A stretch of DNA of 40,109 bases from a virus. Below the pieces are notes generated by a model. That model was not told where the DNA came from, made no database searches, and was given only the letters and a program-made list of their open reading frames with translations. How positions within the stretch are numbered: position 1 is the stretch's first letter; the number at the start of each line of letters is the position of its first letter. The stretch lies in IMG/VR virus record IMGVR_UViG_3300048834_001327, positions 1-40,109 of that record. One strand, given 5' to 3'. Both the position numbers and the translations under genes were made by a program. Positions 22,318 to 29,961 of the stretch are shown here, piece by piece.

Positions 22318-23847
22318 CTAGTAAAAGACCGGCAGGGCATAGGTCGTGCCAATGCCCACCGTGCCGGTCCCCAAGACAAAATATTCGTCATAGGGGAACA
22401 GTCCGTTGCTCGCCACTGCTTCGATGTTCTGCCGGAAGCCGCTGCTCGACAGGGACCAGGTCAGGCCGACGATGTTGGCATTAAACGGGCCGTCCCAGTG
22501 CTCGTCATGGCTGACCTGGATGCGGTCGCCGATGTGCAATTCGGGTAGGCCGGGGCAGTTGTTGAGGCGAAAAAACAGCCGGGGCAGTTGGCAGCGGTCG
22601 CGCAGATAGTCCGCCAGCGCCTGCGCCTGCGGGGCACTCTGGATGTACACGTTGCCGCGCACCGCCCGCGTGCGTCCGGGCCGGATGTCGGTATAGCTCG
22701 TCCAAAAGCTGTTGCTGCTCTCGGCAGTGACTTCCTCGCTCGGGCCGCCGGCAATCGCCACGCCCACCAGTTGCAGGTTCACGATCTCCAACGCATGTGT
22801 GGTACTGGCGTTGACAAACTCCAACTCCACGCGCTGCGCATACTGGGTCATGTTGACCGACAGCGCCCCGGTTCCCACCCGCCCCCCGCTGTGACTGGCG
22901 ATGTAGCTCACGCTGTCCACCCGATACCCTGGCTGGCGCAGCCGCGCCGTCACGCGCTTGCTGCTGTTGGCAGGCACGACGATGGTTGCGTCCGGCTCCC
23001 ACAGCACCCCCGCCGCCAGTTCCCCGCGCGGGGCCACCTCGACCGTGATGCGGTTGTAGAGTTCCCGGTCGTTGTAATAGGGGACCAGTTCCCCGTAATC
23101 GTCGATGGTGTACGACTTCTGGTTCGCCGTGTGCGCCGCCGTGGTCCACGACCACATGTTTTTGTAGGTGAACTTGCCCTCGTGGTTACAGTAGAAATAG
23201 CCGCCGCAGGCTGCGGCCAGCCGCCAGATTTCGTCCAGGGGCGATTCATCGTCCAGCCATGCCCACGGAATCGCAAACAGGCCGGGGGCGAGGGTCTTGG
23301 CAGGGTTGGCGTGCGCCTGACTCACAAAGTCCGTGCCGTCCACCATGCCCGCATCGCCGAGGAACTGGGCGATGATCTGCTCCTCGTTGTAGCCGTCGTC
23401 GTGCATGGTGCGCAGGTCGGCCATCAGCGTGGAGGTGCGGGCGTTGAGCAGCAGCTCGTCCCGGCTCCGGCAGTCGAGCGTCACCGTCGACGCCTGGTTA
23501 TAGGTCGGCGTGCTCTCCTGCGGGAGCTTGATGACGCCCGTAAAGACCCGCGCGTAGTTGCTCCCCCCGTCGATGCTCACGTTGAGATACATGGGCGCAT
23601 GGTACGCGCCGCCGCCCAGTAGATAGGTGTAGAGTGCGCCGCCGCTGTTATAGGGACTGTAGCGCCCGTCGTCGTTGCGCAGCACCACCGTGCAGCGGTC
23701 TGCCGTGCCGCCCGAGGCCGTAAACGACTGTTCCGGCGGCGCAATGCGGTGATTGCCCGACGCGCTGACCAGCCGTGTGGATTCATTGGTGTACGTGCCG
23801 TTCTTGGCCCAGTCCACGTACAACTGCCAGGTGACGGTGCGCGGCAT
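22318..23847 (-). CDS. Tail tip/baseplate hub-like protein
   Basis: 509 residues. It begins MPRTVTWQLYVDWAKNGTYTNES, then VVLRNDDGRYSPYN, VFTGVIKLPQ and VTLDCRSRDELLLNAR, a layout I associate with siphovirus tail-tip hub or receptor-binding proteins that follow the distal tail gene. The remainder is beta-rich with LHIGDRIQVSHDEHWDGPFNANIVGL near the end, like a hub domain IV. Position between tape measure/distal tail and fibres supports this. GAGG precedes ATG 23847. Confidence 0.7.
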   Translation of the reverse strand: MPRTVTWQLYVDWAKNGTYTNESTRLVSASGNHRIAPPEQSFTASGGTADRCTVVLRNDDGRYSPYNSGGALYTYLLGGGAYHAPMYLNVSIDGGSNYARVFTGVIKLPQESTPTYNQASTVTLDCRSRDELLLNARTSTLMADLRTMHDDGYNEEQIIAQFLGDAGMVDGTDFVSQAHANPAKTLAPGLFAIPWAWLDDESPLDEIWRLAAACGGYFYCNHEGKFTYKNMWSWTTAAHTANQKSYTIDDYGELVPYYNDRELYNRITVEVAPRGELAAGVLWEPDATIVVPANSSKRVTARLRQPGYRVDSVSYIASHSGGRVGTGALSVNMTQYAQRVELEFVNASTTHALEIVNLQLVGVAIAGGPSEEVTAESSNSFWTSYTDIRPGRTRAVRGNVYIQSAPQAQALADYLRDRCQLPRLFFRLNNCPGLPELHIGDRIQVSHDEHWDGPFNANIVGLTWSLSSSGFRQNIEAVASNGLFPYDEYFVLGTGTVGIGTTYALPVFY

Positions 23848-23849
23848 CG

Positions 23850-24200
23850 CTAGTCCTCAATTAGGTCAAACGACACATCATAGACAATGCCCGCGGCGAT
23901 CTTCTTGAGCCGCGCCGTGATGCGCCCACCCTCGGGCCGGGTCACGGTATAGCTGCCCCCGTCCGGTGGCACGAATGTGCCCGTCGTGTTCTTCACCGCG
24001 CCAAAGGCGGTGCGAATCGTGGCAAGCTGTGAAGAGGACACATTGACAAAACTCAGCTTCCACATCTTCTTGGCGGATGTGTCCACCAGGTCATGCACCG
24101 TCTTGCCGCTTGCCACCACCACCACGCCGCCGCGGTAGGTGTCTTCCACCTCGCACGCCTGCGGGTCGGGCAGCGTGTTCCCGGCCAGAGTTGTCGCCAT
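23850..24200 (-). CDS. Distal tail-like protein
   Basis: 116 residues, beta-rich: GGVVVVASGKTVHDLVD, KKMWKLSFVNVSSSQLATIRTAFGAVKNTTGTFVPPDG and YDVSFDLIED, which fits small Dit-like proteins ('w.l.f.nls..q...l...f......f.f.d..g..y.v'). It directly follows the tape measure gene. Confidence 0.68.
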   Translation of the reverse strand: MATTLAGNTLPDPQACEVEDTYRGGVVVVASGKTVHDLVDTSAKKMWKLSFVNVSSSQLATIRTAFGAVKNTTGTFVPPDGGSYTVTRPEGGRITARLKKIAAGIVYDVSFDLIED

Positions 24201-24201
24201 C

Positions 24202-26451
24202 CTAGTTCACCGGCTCCGTCAACGTCCGATTGGTTGCGATCTGGGCCATGACGCCGGGCGTTACCAGGTTCACCAACAGGTCGACCGTGCGCGTGCTGAT
24301 ATTCCCCGCACCGCTCATAAACCCGTCGGCCCACAGGCTCCCGGCCTCGACCGCCGCCTGCGTAATGTCGGCATAGGTCGCTTTGATTTGCCCGAGGAAT
24401 GTGCCCACCAACTCGCCGCCCTTATCTGATGCGGCGACGGCATCCACGGCCCCCTGTCCGAACTGGTCGGCGGTCGATTCGCCCAACGCACCGGGACCGT
24501 TGGCCCCCAGCGCAGCGTTGGCCGCGCCGAGGGCTTCTTGTAAAGGGATGCCCATCTCCGCCGCCAGTTCCCCGGCAATCTCCTCTGCCAACTCCTTCAT
24601 GTTGCGGTCGCCGGTAATCATGGCCCGCACCAGTTCCTTCGCCCGACCCTTGTCAATCAACTCGGGCTGGAGTCCCTGCTGGAACTCGCGCAGCAGGTAA
24701 GCGGCCTCTTCCTGCGGGTTGGAGGCAGTGCGGATCATCTGCCAGATGTTCGGCGCTTCAGCCTGGAAATCCCCTAACCAGTCCTGGTCCTTGAGACCGT
24801 TGGCGGCGATGTCGGCCAAACGCCGCGCGTTTTCGTTGATGGCATCGGGCCGCAGTCCCATTTTCGCCAGGATGTCTTCCGGGTCGACCCCCGTCCCCGT
24901 GTCGAGCGCCTGCGACAAGACGCTGCCCACCGTGCTTTGCAGCGCCTGAAACTCTTTGGAGATCTGCGGCACGGTTGTGGCGAGTTTGGCCGCGGCCTTC
25001 TCCTGCCGGTCCAGTTCGTTCGCCCCCTCGCGCAGGTTGGACACAAAGGCCGGAGTCAGGACGTTATCGATGTACTCGTCCGAGTAACCCGCCACATCCC
25101 CCCAGTACTGTTGATACATGGCGAGCGTCGCAGTCTGTTCGGCAAGCCAATCCTGCGTGCCCGCGGCCCCCAGGTTATCCACCAGCCCCGAAGCCACGCC
25201 CTGCAGTTGGCGTGCCCCGTTGCGCACACGCTGCATGGCGATGTCGAACTGTTCCGCCGCCGCCAGTGCGTCGATCCCCATGTTGGCGATCTTGGGGCCG
25301 GCTTCCGCTGCCGAATTGCCCGCTTCGTCAAATGCCTGCGCGGCGCGGTAGGCCGCCTGTTCAGCCTCCCCCGTTTCATACGCCGATCGCTCGCTGGCCC
25401 CGGTCGCCTCGTTGAGCGCTCCGGTATAGCTCATCAACAGGTCGCGGTTCGCGGAAATCTGCCCACCCAACCGCGCCTTCTCCGCTTCCAACTCACGGAT
25501 CACTTTGGCGACCGCACCGGTCGAATCCTCCAACTGCCGATAGCGGGCGATCTGATCGTCGACTGCCGCCATCTCTTCCCGCTGCGCGGCGATGACCTCC
25601 CGCAGTGCCGGGAGCATGGAGGCCATCAGGTTTTGCCCCTCGCGCCCGGCGTTGGCATCAAACTCACCCGTCACCTGGTCGACGATGCCCGCCAACCAGT
25701 TCGCCGCCCGGTCGATCCCGCCGCCGCTGTCCTCAGCCACCTGTTCCTGCAAGCCGCGCCAGGCCGTCCGCAGCTTCTCCACGCCGGTCGCCGCGGCCGG
25801 GGCGCTCGTAGCAACGTCGCCGTACTTCTCAATCAGCCGCCCAACCACCGCCTCCTGATAGGCTTGCTCTGCACTCATCCCGGCGTTGGCGGCCCGCAGT
25901 TCCTCAATGCGGCCCTTGACCTCGGAGACGCCCAACCCAATCTGGTCCAGACGCATGGTCGACTGGTTGGCAATCGCCAACTGCATCTCGCCAATAATGT
26001 CCCCGACCGCCTTGCCGGTTGCCAGCGATGCACCGCGCGCCGCCGTCAGAAAACGCTCCAACTCCTGTGCGTTGTCGGCAAAGCCAATCGACTGGAGGCG
26101 GCTCACCTCGGCCAATGCCTCCCCACGCGTGACCGCACCGCCGGTCGCCTCCACATAGGTGTCGAGTAGGGAGTTCAACTTTTCCTGGCTGCCTGCCAGC
26201 GATAGCGCCGCTACCTCGGCGCGGCGCATACTGGCGGCCTGGTCAGAGAGCGCCCCCGCCGCCTGGGCAGCCTGTGCGCCCAGCGCCACGACCCCAGCCG
26301 CGCCCAGCGCCTTGCCCAAGCCACCCAAGCCCCCCGCGACGCTTTGGGCCGCACCGTCCAAGTCCTTGAGTTCGGCCTTGAGCGTCCGCACTTCCTGGCT
26401 AGCTCTATTTTGGGCGTTGAGCAGAATATCCAGCCGCGCCTGGTCGGTCAT
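24202..26451 (-). CDS. Tape measure protein
   Basis: 749 residues. The start RLDILLNAQNRASQEVRTLKAELKDL plus the glycine/alanine-rich hydrophobic stretch (residues 38-65), long helical middle and PhageMin-tail-like RAEVAALSLAGSQEKLNSLLD are typical. At this length, with roughly 1.5 angstrom per residue, the tail would be a little over 100 nm; that is family knowledge, not measured. It overlaps the frameshift gene by four bases. Confidence 0.9.
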   Translation of the reverse strand: MTDQARLDILLNAQNRASQEVRTLKAELKDLDGAAQSVAGGLGGLGKALGAAGVVALGAQAAQAAGALSDQAASMRRAEVAALSLAGSQEKLNSLLDTYVEATGGAVTRGEALAEVSRLQSIGFADNAQELERFLTAARGASLATGKAVGDIIGEMQLAIANQSTMRLDQIGLGVSEVKGRIEELRAANAGMSAEQAYQEAVVGRLIEKYGDVATSAPAAATGVEKLRTAWRGLQEQVAEDSGGGIDRAANWLAGIVDQVTGEFDANAGREGQNLMASMLPALREVIAAQREEMAAVDDQIARYRQLEDSTGAVAKVIRELEAEKARLGGQISANRDLLMSYTGALNEATGASERSAYETGEAEQAAYRAAQAFDEAGNSAAEAGPKIANMGIDALAAAEQFDIAMQRVRNGARQLQGVASGLVDNLGAAGTQDWLAEQTATLAMYQQYWGDVAGYSDEYIDNVLTPAFVSNLREGANELDRQEKAAAKLATTVPQISKEFQALQSTVGSVLSQALDTGTGVDPEDILAKMGLRPDAINENARRLADIAANGLKDQDWLGDFQAEAPNIWQMIRTASNPQEEAAYLLREFQQGLQPELIDKGRAKELVRAMITGDRNMKELAEEIAGELAAEMGIPLQEALGAANAALGANGPGALGESTADQFGQGAVDAVAASDKGGELVGTFLGQIKATYADITQAAVEAGSLWADGFMSGAGNISTRTVDLLVNLVTPGVMAQIATNRTLTEPVN

Positions 26452-26744
26452 GCCTCATCTCCCATCAACGCGTCGTGCTCCAAAATCATGCGCCAGTCGT
26501 CTTCGTCAAGCTCGACATCCTTGCCGTCGATCTGCCGCTGACGCAGCGTTTCCACCCGTTCGATGTTCGCCGCGGCCCGCGCCCGCAGGTAGCGATACAA
26601 ATCCATCTGGTCCAACTCATCCAGCGTCCGGCCCGGAAACTGGCGGAGCAACCACGCATCGAGCAGCGCCGTCGGTGGGCTTAACTCGGGTTCGCCGGGT
26701 TCAGGGCGACTGCGGTGGTAGGCAACCACAGCCGCCCGCTCATG
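26448..26744 (-). CDS. Tail assembly chaperone, frameshift extension (GT-like)
   Basis: Encodes the C-terminal 98 residues of a 196-residue fusion reached by -1 slippage from the gene at 26681-27037. After the slip the frame reads HERAAVVAYHRSRPEPGEPELSPPTALLDAW and ends in an acidic helix (DGKDVELDEDDWRMILEHDALMGDEA). As with lambda gpGT, this part would contact the tape measure protein. The same frame is open further upstream to a GTG at 26804, but that part overlaps the other gene and has no ribosome site. Confidence 0.82.
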   Translation of the reverse strand, partial: HERAAVVAYHRSRPEPGEPELSPPTALLDAWLLRQFPGRTLDELDQMDLYRYLRARAAANIERVETLRQRQIDGKDVELDEDDWRMILEHDALMGDEA

Positions 26745-27037
26745 TTTCCCAGGGTACGCAAGTCCCGGAGCGTCTGCCCCAATACCCCGCACACAAAGCC
26801 CCACAACCGCAGATCCGCGTCGTCAAACCACTCCGGGGCCAGCGCCTCCGGGTCGGTCAGGCTCACCTCATCCTTGACCAGATGGCAGGCCACGACCTTG
26901 CGCCGCAGCCACAGGAACTCGTGGTCAGTCCCGCGCCCGGTGCCATAGTCAACCGCCTCACGCCGGGTCCAGCGTTCGCTGACCTCGATCCAGTTCGCTT
27001 CCAACCCTTCGATGTTGCAGTAATAGCGTCGTGCCAT
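26681..27037 (-). CDS. Tail assembly chaperone (G-like)
   Basis: 118 residues from ATG 27037. Located between the tail tube and tape measure genes, where tail chaperones always lie. Zero-frame codons 96-98 are CTG GGA AAC, giving the slippery heptamer GGGAAAC. Sequence features: YYCNIEGLEANWIEVSERWTRRE and a tryptophan-rich middle. Most ribosomes would end at 26681; a minority shift to give the longer product. Confidence 0.85.
   Translation of the reverse strand: MARRYYCNIEGLEANWIEVSERWTRREAVDYGTGRGTDHEFLWLRRKVVACHLVKDEVSLTDPEALAPEWFDDADLRLWGFVCGVLGQTLRDLRTLGNMSGRLWLPTTAVALNPANPS
26704..26750 (-). promoter_or_regulatory. -1 ribosomal frameshift signal
   Basis: Slippery heptamer G-GGA-AAC at 26750-26744, a 6-base spacer, then a 13-bp hairpin: GGGCGGCTGTGGT (26737-26725) with ACCGCAGTCGCCC (26716-26704; two G-T pairs) and an 8-base loop. 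All three parts have canonical order and spacing. Confidence 0.9.
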
Positions 27038-27045
27038 GTTGCTCC

Positions 27046-27441
27046 TTACGACCGAGTCGGGATGCCGCTCAGCCGCAGCTTGGGCGCACTGGTGAGCTTG
27101 CCCGTCGCCTGCGCCCCGATGTTGTAGCCGGTGACAAAGCCGTTGGTGGTCCAGGTGTAGGTCACGGTTCCGCCGCTGCCGGTGACGGTGATGACCACCG
27201 TGCGCTTGGTCGGCGTGATGGCATCCGGCCCAAAGATGTCATCCATCGCCTTCTCCCAGTCCGTCGTCAGATCGAGCGACCACTCCGACAGCCCAGGGTC
27301 AAACTGCTGCCCGGTGCTGGTCAGGGTCGTGGCTTCGAGTTCCGCCGCCGTCGAGTTCAACTGCGCCTGGTTAACATAGGCCGTGACGTTGTTGCTGTTA
27401 TAGGTGACAGTGATGTTGCCCGCACTTTTCCGCGCTGTCAT
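27046..27441 (-). CDS. Tail tube-like protein (smaller)
   Basis: 131 residues, beta-rich: NITVTYNSNNVTAYVNQAQLNSTAAELEATTLTSTGQQFDPGLSEWSLDL, then a TVVITVTGSGGTVTYTWTTNGFVTGYN strand series. The 'change/offset...l.s.g......l..w...l' layout is that of phage major tail tube proteins. It lies between a longer tube candidate and the chaperones. Confidence 0.65.
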   Translation of the reverse strand: MTARKSAGNITVTYNSNNVTAYVNQAQLNSTAAELEATTLTSTGQQFDPGLSEWSLDLTTDWEKAMDDIFGPDAITPTKRTVVITVTGSGGTVTYTWTTNGFVTGYNIGAQATGKLTSAPKLRLSGIPTRS

Positions 27442-27465
27442 GATTGTGTTCTGCCCTTTCCTCTG

Positions 27466-28197
27466 CTACATCGTGACGCCGTTGCTACAGGCGATCACCA
27501 CAAATGTGAATCCCGTTGCGCCGCCCAGGGCGGACACATTGACCCGTAGGTAGCGTCGCACCGACCCGCTGTAGGTCTGCTTACTGGCGCCGACCGCCGA
27601 AAAGGTGAAGGTCGCCAGGTCCGCATACGTGCCACCGCTGCTCGTAGCGTGCTGCAATTTGACCGCCGCGCCGCTGGCCGCGCCGGTGATGCTCTGCACG
27701 AAGATGAACGCCGTTCCGCCGTTCACGCCCGCTGCCCCCAGGTCGCAGACCGTCCCGGCCACCCCGGTCGCCGTCACCGCGCCGGTGAAGACGCGTATGC
27801 CCCGATAGCCGCCGCGGCCCTTCGCCCACGCGCCGCGCAGGGTCATCAGCCCGGCCACCGGAAAGTCGAGCATCATCCCCTGCGCACCGCCTGCGTCCTG
27901 CACATAGGCCGGGCAGTTGGTGTCGTCGATCCCAAAGAGCGCGGCGACGATGCTGCTGTTGGCGGCCAGCCGGTCGTAGAGTTCCTTTTCCAGCGTGCCG
28001 TCGCTGCCCGCGTCGACGATGTAGCCGTTCTGTTCGATGCTCATCGTCGGCAGCATCGGTTCATACTCGCGGCCCTCTGACGCCAGGTTCGTCGATTCGC
28101 CCTCGGGCGTCTCGAAGTTAACTGCGATTTGGCTCGTCTCCCCCGAGAAGTCGTACTGGTCGAAATAGAGCCGTGCTTTCGTGCCCTTCGTCGCCAT
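27466..28197 (-). CDS. Tail tube-like protein (larger)
   Basis: 243 residues; GGAGGT precedes ATG 28197. MATKGTKARLYFDQYDFSGETSQIAVNFETPEGESTNL is a common phage tail protein start, and the C-terminal half is rich in Gly, Ala and Ser strands (GGTYADLATFTFSAVGASKQTYSGSVRRYLRVN), like an Ig-type or tube insertion domain. Which of the two tube candidates is the major one cannot be settled by eye. Confidence 0.68.
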   Translation of the reverse strand: MATKGTKARLYFDQYDFSGETSQIAVNFETPEGESTNLASEGREYEPMLPTMSIEQNGYIVDAGSDGTLEKELYDRLAANSSIVAALFGIDDTNCPAYVQDAGGAQGMMLDFPVAGLMTLRGAWAKGRGGYRGIRVFTGAVTATGVAGTVCDLGAAGVNGGTAFIFVQSITGAASGAAVKLQHATSSGGTYADLATFTFSAVGASKQTYSGSVRRYLRVNVSALGGATGFTFVVIACSNGVTM

Positions 28198-28482
28198 CTA
28201 TCCAACCTCCTCATGCCGCAGCTTGGCATCGCCCTGGCACTCTTTGTCGGCAATCGTGGACACCTCACACCACAAGTCGCCCATGCGCACGACCTTGATG
28301 TCCACTGCCTTGCTGATGCCCTCCAACAGGCTGCGCAAATTCTCGAAACGCGGCACAAGTTCCACCTGCACGACTAACGGCATGTTGGCAGCGGCATCGA
28401 TCTTGACCGACCGCACAACGCTGGGGTCAATCCCGAGCGCTTTGCAGACTGCGGTTCCAAACGCGTTCGCACTTTCCGTCAT
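28198..28482 (-). CDS. Hypothetical phage protein in the tail module
   Basis: 94 residues; GGGGGAGG precedes ATG 28482. MTESANAFGTAVCKALGIDPSVVRSVKIDAA...PLVVQVELVP resembles short conserved proteins of phage head-tail regions with no known activity. Contains two cysteines in the middle (LWCEVSTIADKEC). Confidence 0.65.
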   Translation of the reverse strand: MTESANAFGTAVCKALGIDPSVVRSVKIDAAANMPLVVQVELVPRFENLRSLLEGISKAVDIKVVRMGDLWCEVSTIADKECQGDAKLRHEEVG

Positions 28483-28491
28483 GCCTCCCCC

Positions 28492-28905
28492 TTATCCGCT
28501 GGCCCGCACCGTGGCGATGACCGCCCAGTAGCCGGTCTCTACCCCGTCGTGCCAAATCTCTTCGACCCGGATGTTCCAACCGTCTAAGCCCAAACTGTTG
28601 ACCGCATCCTCCAGCGCCGCGTTGAGGTCGTCCATCATCGCCAGCGCCGCCGCATAGTTGCGGTCGTTGCTGCGCTGGGCAATGGGTTGGATGACCACAA
28701 TCAGGTCGCACTGAACAGTTGCCAGCTCGACCCCACCAGTCAGTGTGCCGAGTTCCCCCGTCCCACTGGGCAGACCCGGATACATGGCAGGCAGCGCGCC
28801 GGTGGTCAGCGGCTGGTTCGGCGGCGCATCGAATTTGGTCCGCACCCCGGTCGGCGACAGCGCCGTGAGTCCCGCCACAAAGGCCGCAAAGGTCGTAAAA
28901 CCCAC
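28492..28905 (-). CDS. Tail completion/terminator-like protein
   Basis: 137 residues from GTG 28905 (AGAGGA upstream). Order of strands and helices (VQCDLIVVIQPIAQRSNDRNYAAALAMMDDLNAALEDAV...WNIRVEEIWHDGVETGYWAVIATVR) fits small phage proteins that cap the tail tube (lambda gpU-like fold), which lie just before the tube gene as here. Confidence 0.62.
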   Translation of the reverse strand: MGFTTFAAFVAGLTALSPTGVRTKFDAPPNQPLTTGALPAMYPGLPSGTGELGTLTGGVELATVQCDLIVVIQPIAQRSNDRNYAAALAMMDDLNAALEDAVNSLGLDGWNIRVEEIWHDGVETGYWAVIATVRASG

Positions 28906-28908
28906 TCG

Positions 28909-29490
28909 TCACATCCTCTTGATGTAGGGCGCAAGCATCTGGCGCACATCCCGCGGCAAGGAGGCCGGGAGCACCGTCACATTCGCCCCGACCACCTGCG
29001 TGCGGTCCAGCTCACCCAAGTTGTCCCGCTGCCGGAACAGGTAGATTGCCAGCCTCACCGTCGCCTGCACCACATCATCCGGCGGCGTCGTGCTGTATCC
29101 CCACTTACCCGTCACCGCAATCGCATCCTCGGGGTCGGTGGTGTAGGTCCAGGTATAGCCCGCACTGCCCAAGAGCCGGATGCCGTAATAGGGCGTGCCG
29201 CGGCGCGGCTCGGTCACATAGGCCGTACTCGGGACGGTGTTACCGTCGCCGTTGACCACGCTGGTGATGCTGCACAGATCCTGCCGCACCAGGAGCAGCC
29301 GCCCCTCCACATCGCGCACCGCGTCAAAACGCTGCGTGCTGTCGGCATCGGCGGCAAAGGTGCGCCCGGTCATGCGGCCGACGATGGCGGTCGCGCGATC
29401 GGCGTAGTCTTCCAACAGCGTGTCGTCCGCCGTGTCGTCAGTCTCTTTGTTGACGTAAATGCGCAGGTCCGCCAGTGTGCAGTAGGCCAT
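28909..29490 (-). CDS. Head-tail connector (gp6-like)
   Basis: 193 residues. YCTLADLRIYVNKETDDTADDTLLEDYADRATAIVGRMTGRTF is the standard helical start of HK97 gp6-type connectors ('y.tl.dlk.yl.i...ddd..l...i..A...ie..tgr.F'), and the C-terminal part ends in ATVRLAIYLFRQRDN. GGAGCG precedes ATG 29490. Confidence 0.8.
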   Translation of the reverse strand: MAYCTLADLRIYVNKETDDTADDTLLEDYADRATAIVGRMTGRTFAADADSTQRFDAVRDVEGRLLLVRQDLCSITSVVNGDGNTVPSTAYVTEPRRGTPYYGIRLLGSAGYTWTYTTDPEDAIAVTGKWGYSTTPPDDVVQATVRLAIYLFRQRDNLGELDRTQVVGANVTVLPASLPRDVRQMLAPYIKRM

Positions 29491-29507
29491 CGTCGCTCCT
29501 CAGGCTG

Positions 29508-29894
29508 TTACCCCAGCGTCACGTTGCGCAGGGAAACTGTGTGCCACCGGCCACCGTAGGCCACAATGACCATGCTGTCGCCGATGGCCCCGCCAAAGGT
29601 CGCCACGTCGCCGCTGGTTCCGGCATTGTTAAAGCCTGGCGTGGTCTGCGTCACGGTGTGGGCCGCTGCGGTCGTCGCCACGATGGTCATCACCGTGCCG
29701 TTCTGGGCCACAGACGGGGCCGCCAGGGTCAAGGCGCACGCCGTCGCTTTGGTGATAGCCACCACGCCCGCTTCGATGGTGATAGCGCCGTTGGCACTCG
29801 CCACCTGCACGTTGGGGCTGATCTCGTCCTCATAGATGGTCTGGATGTCCCCGACCTGTGCCACGTTCTTTTTGAGGTTGTAAAGCTGTCCCAT
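29508..29894 (-). CDS. Putative head decoration protein
   Basis: 128 residues, beta-rich (NVQVASANGAITIEAGVVAITKATACALTLAAPSVAQNGTVMTIV, ending WHTVSLRNVTLG), similar in plan to capsid decoration or trimeric spike-like proteins. It follows the capsid gene across an intrinsic terminator, fitting a separately tuned virion protein. GGGGGA precedes ATG 29894. A small fibre is the alternative. Confidence 0.6.
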   Translation of the reverse strand: MGQLYNLKKNVAQVGDIQTIYEDEISPNVQVASANGAITIEAGVVAITKATACALTLAAPSVAQNGTVMTIVATTAAAHTVTQTTPGFNNAGTSGDVATFGGAIGDSMVIVAYGGRWHTVSLRNVTLG

Positions 29895-29910
29895 GAGGTC
29901 CCCCTATTCA

Positions 29911-29942
29911 GAAAAGGGCAGGGGCCAACCACTCCCCTGCCC
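29911..29942 (-). terminator. Intrinsic terminator after the capsid gene
   Basis: Perfect 9-bp stem GGGCAGGGG/CCCCTGCCC (29934-29942 with 29916-29924), 9-base loop, then TTTTC on the minus strand. It would stop a share of transcripts before the downstream genes. Confidence 0.78.
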
Positions 29943-29961
29943 CGGTATCATCTGCCCTGGT

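Noticed and set aside
24937-26169. Plus-strand open frame of 410 codons
   Set aside because: Antisense to the tape measure gene, with no domain and shadow-type composition.
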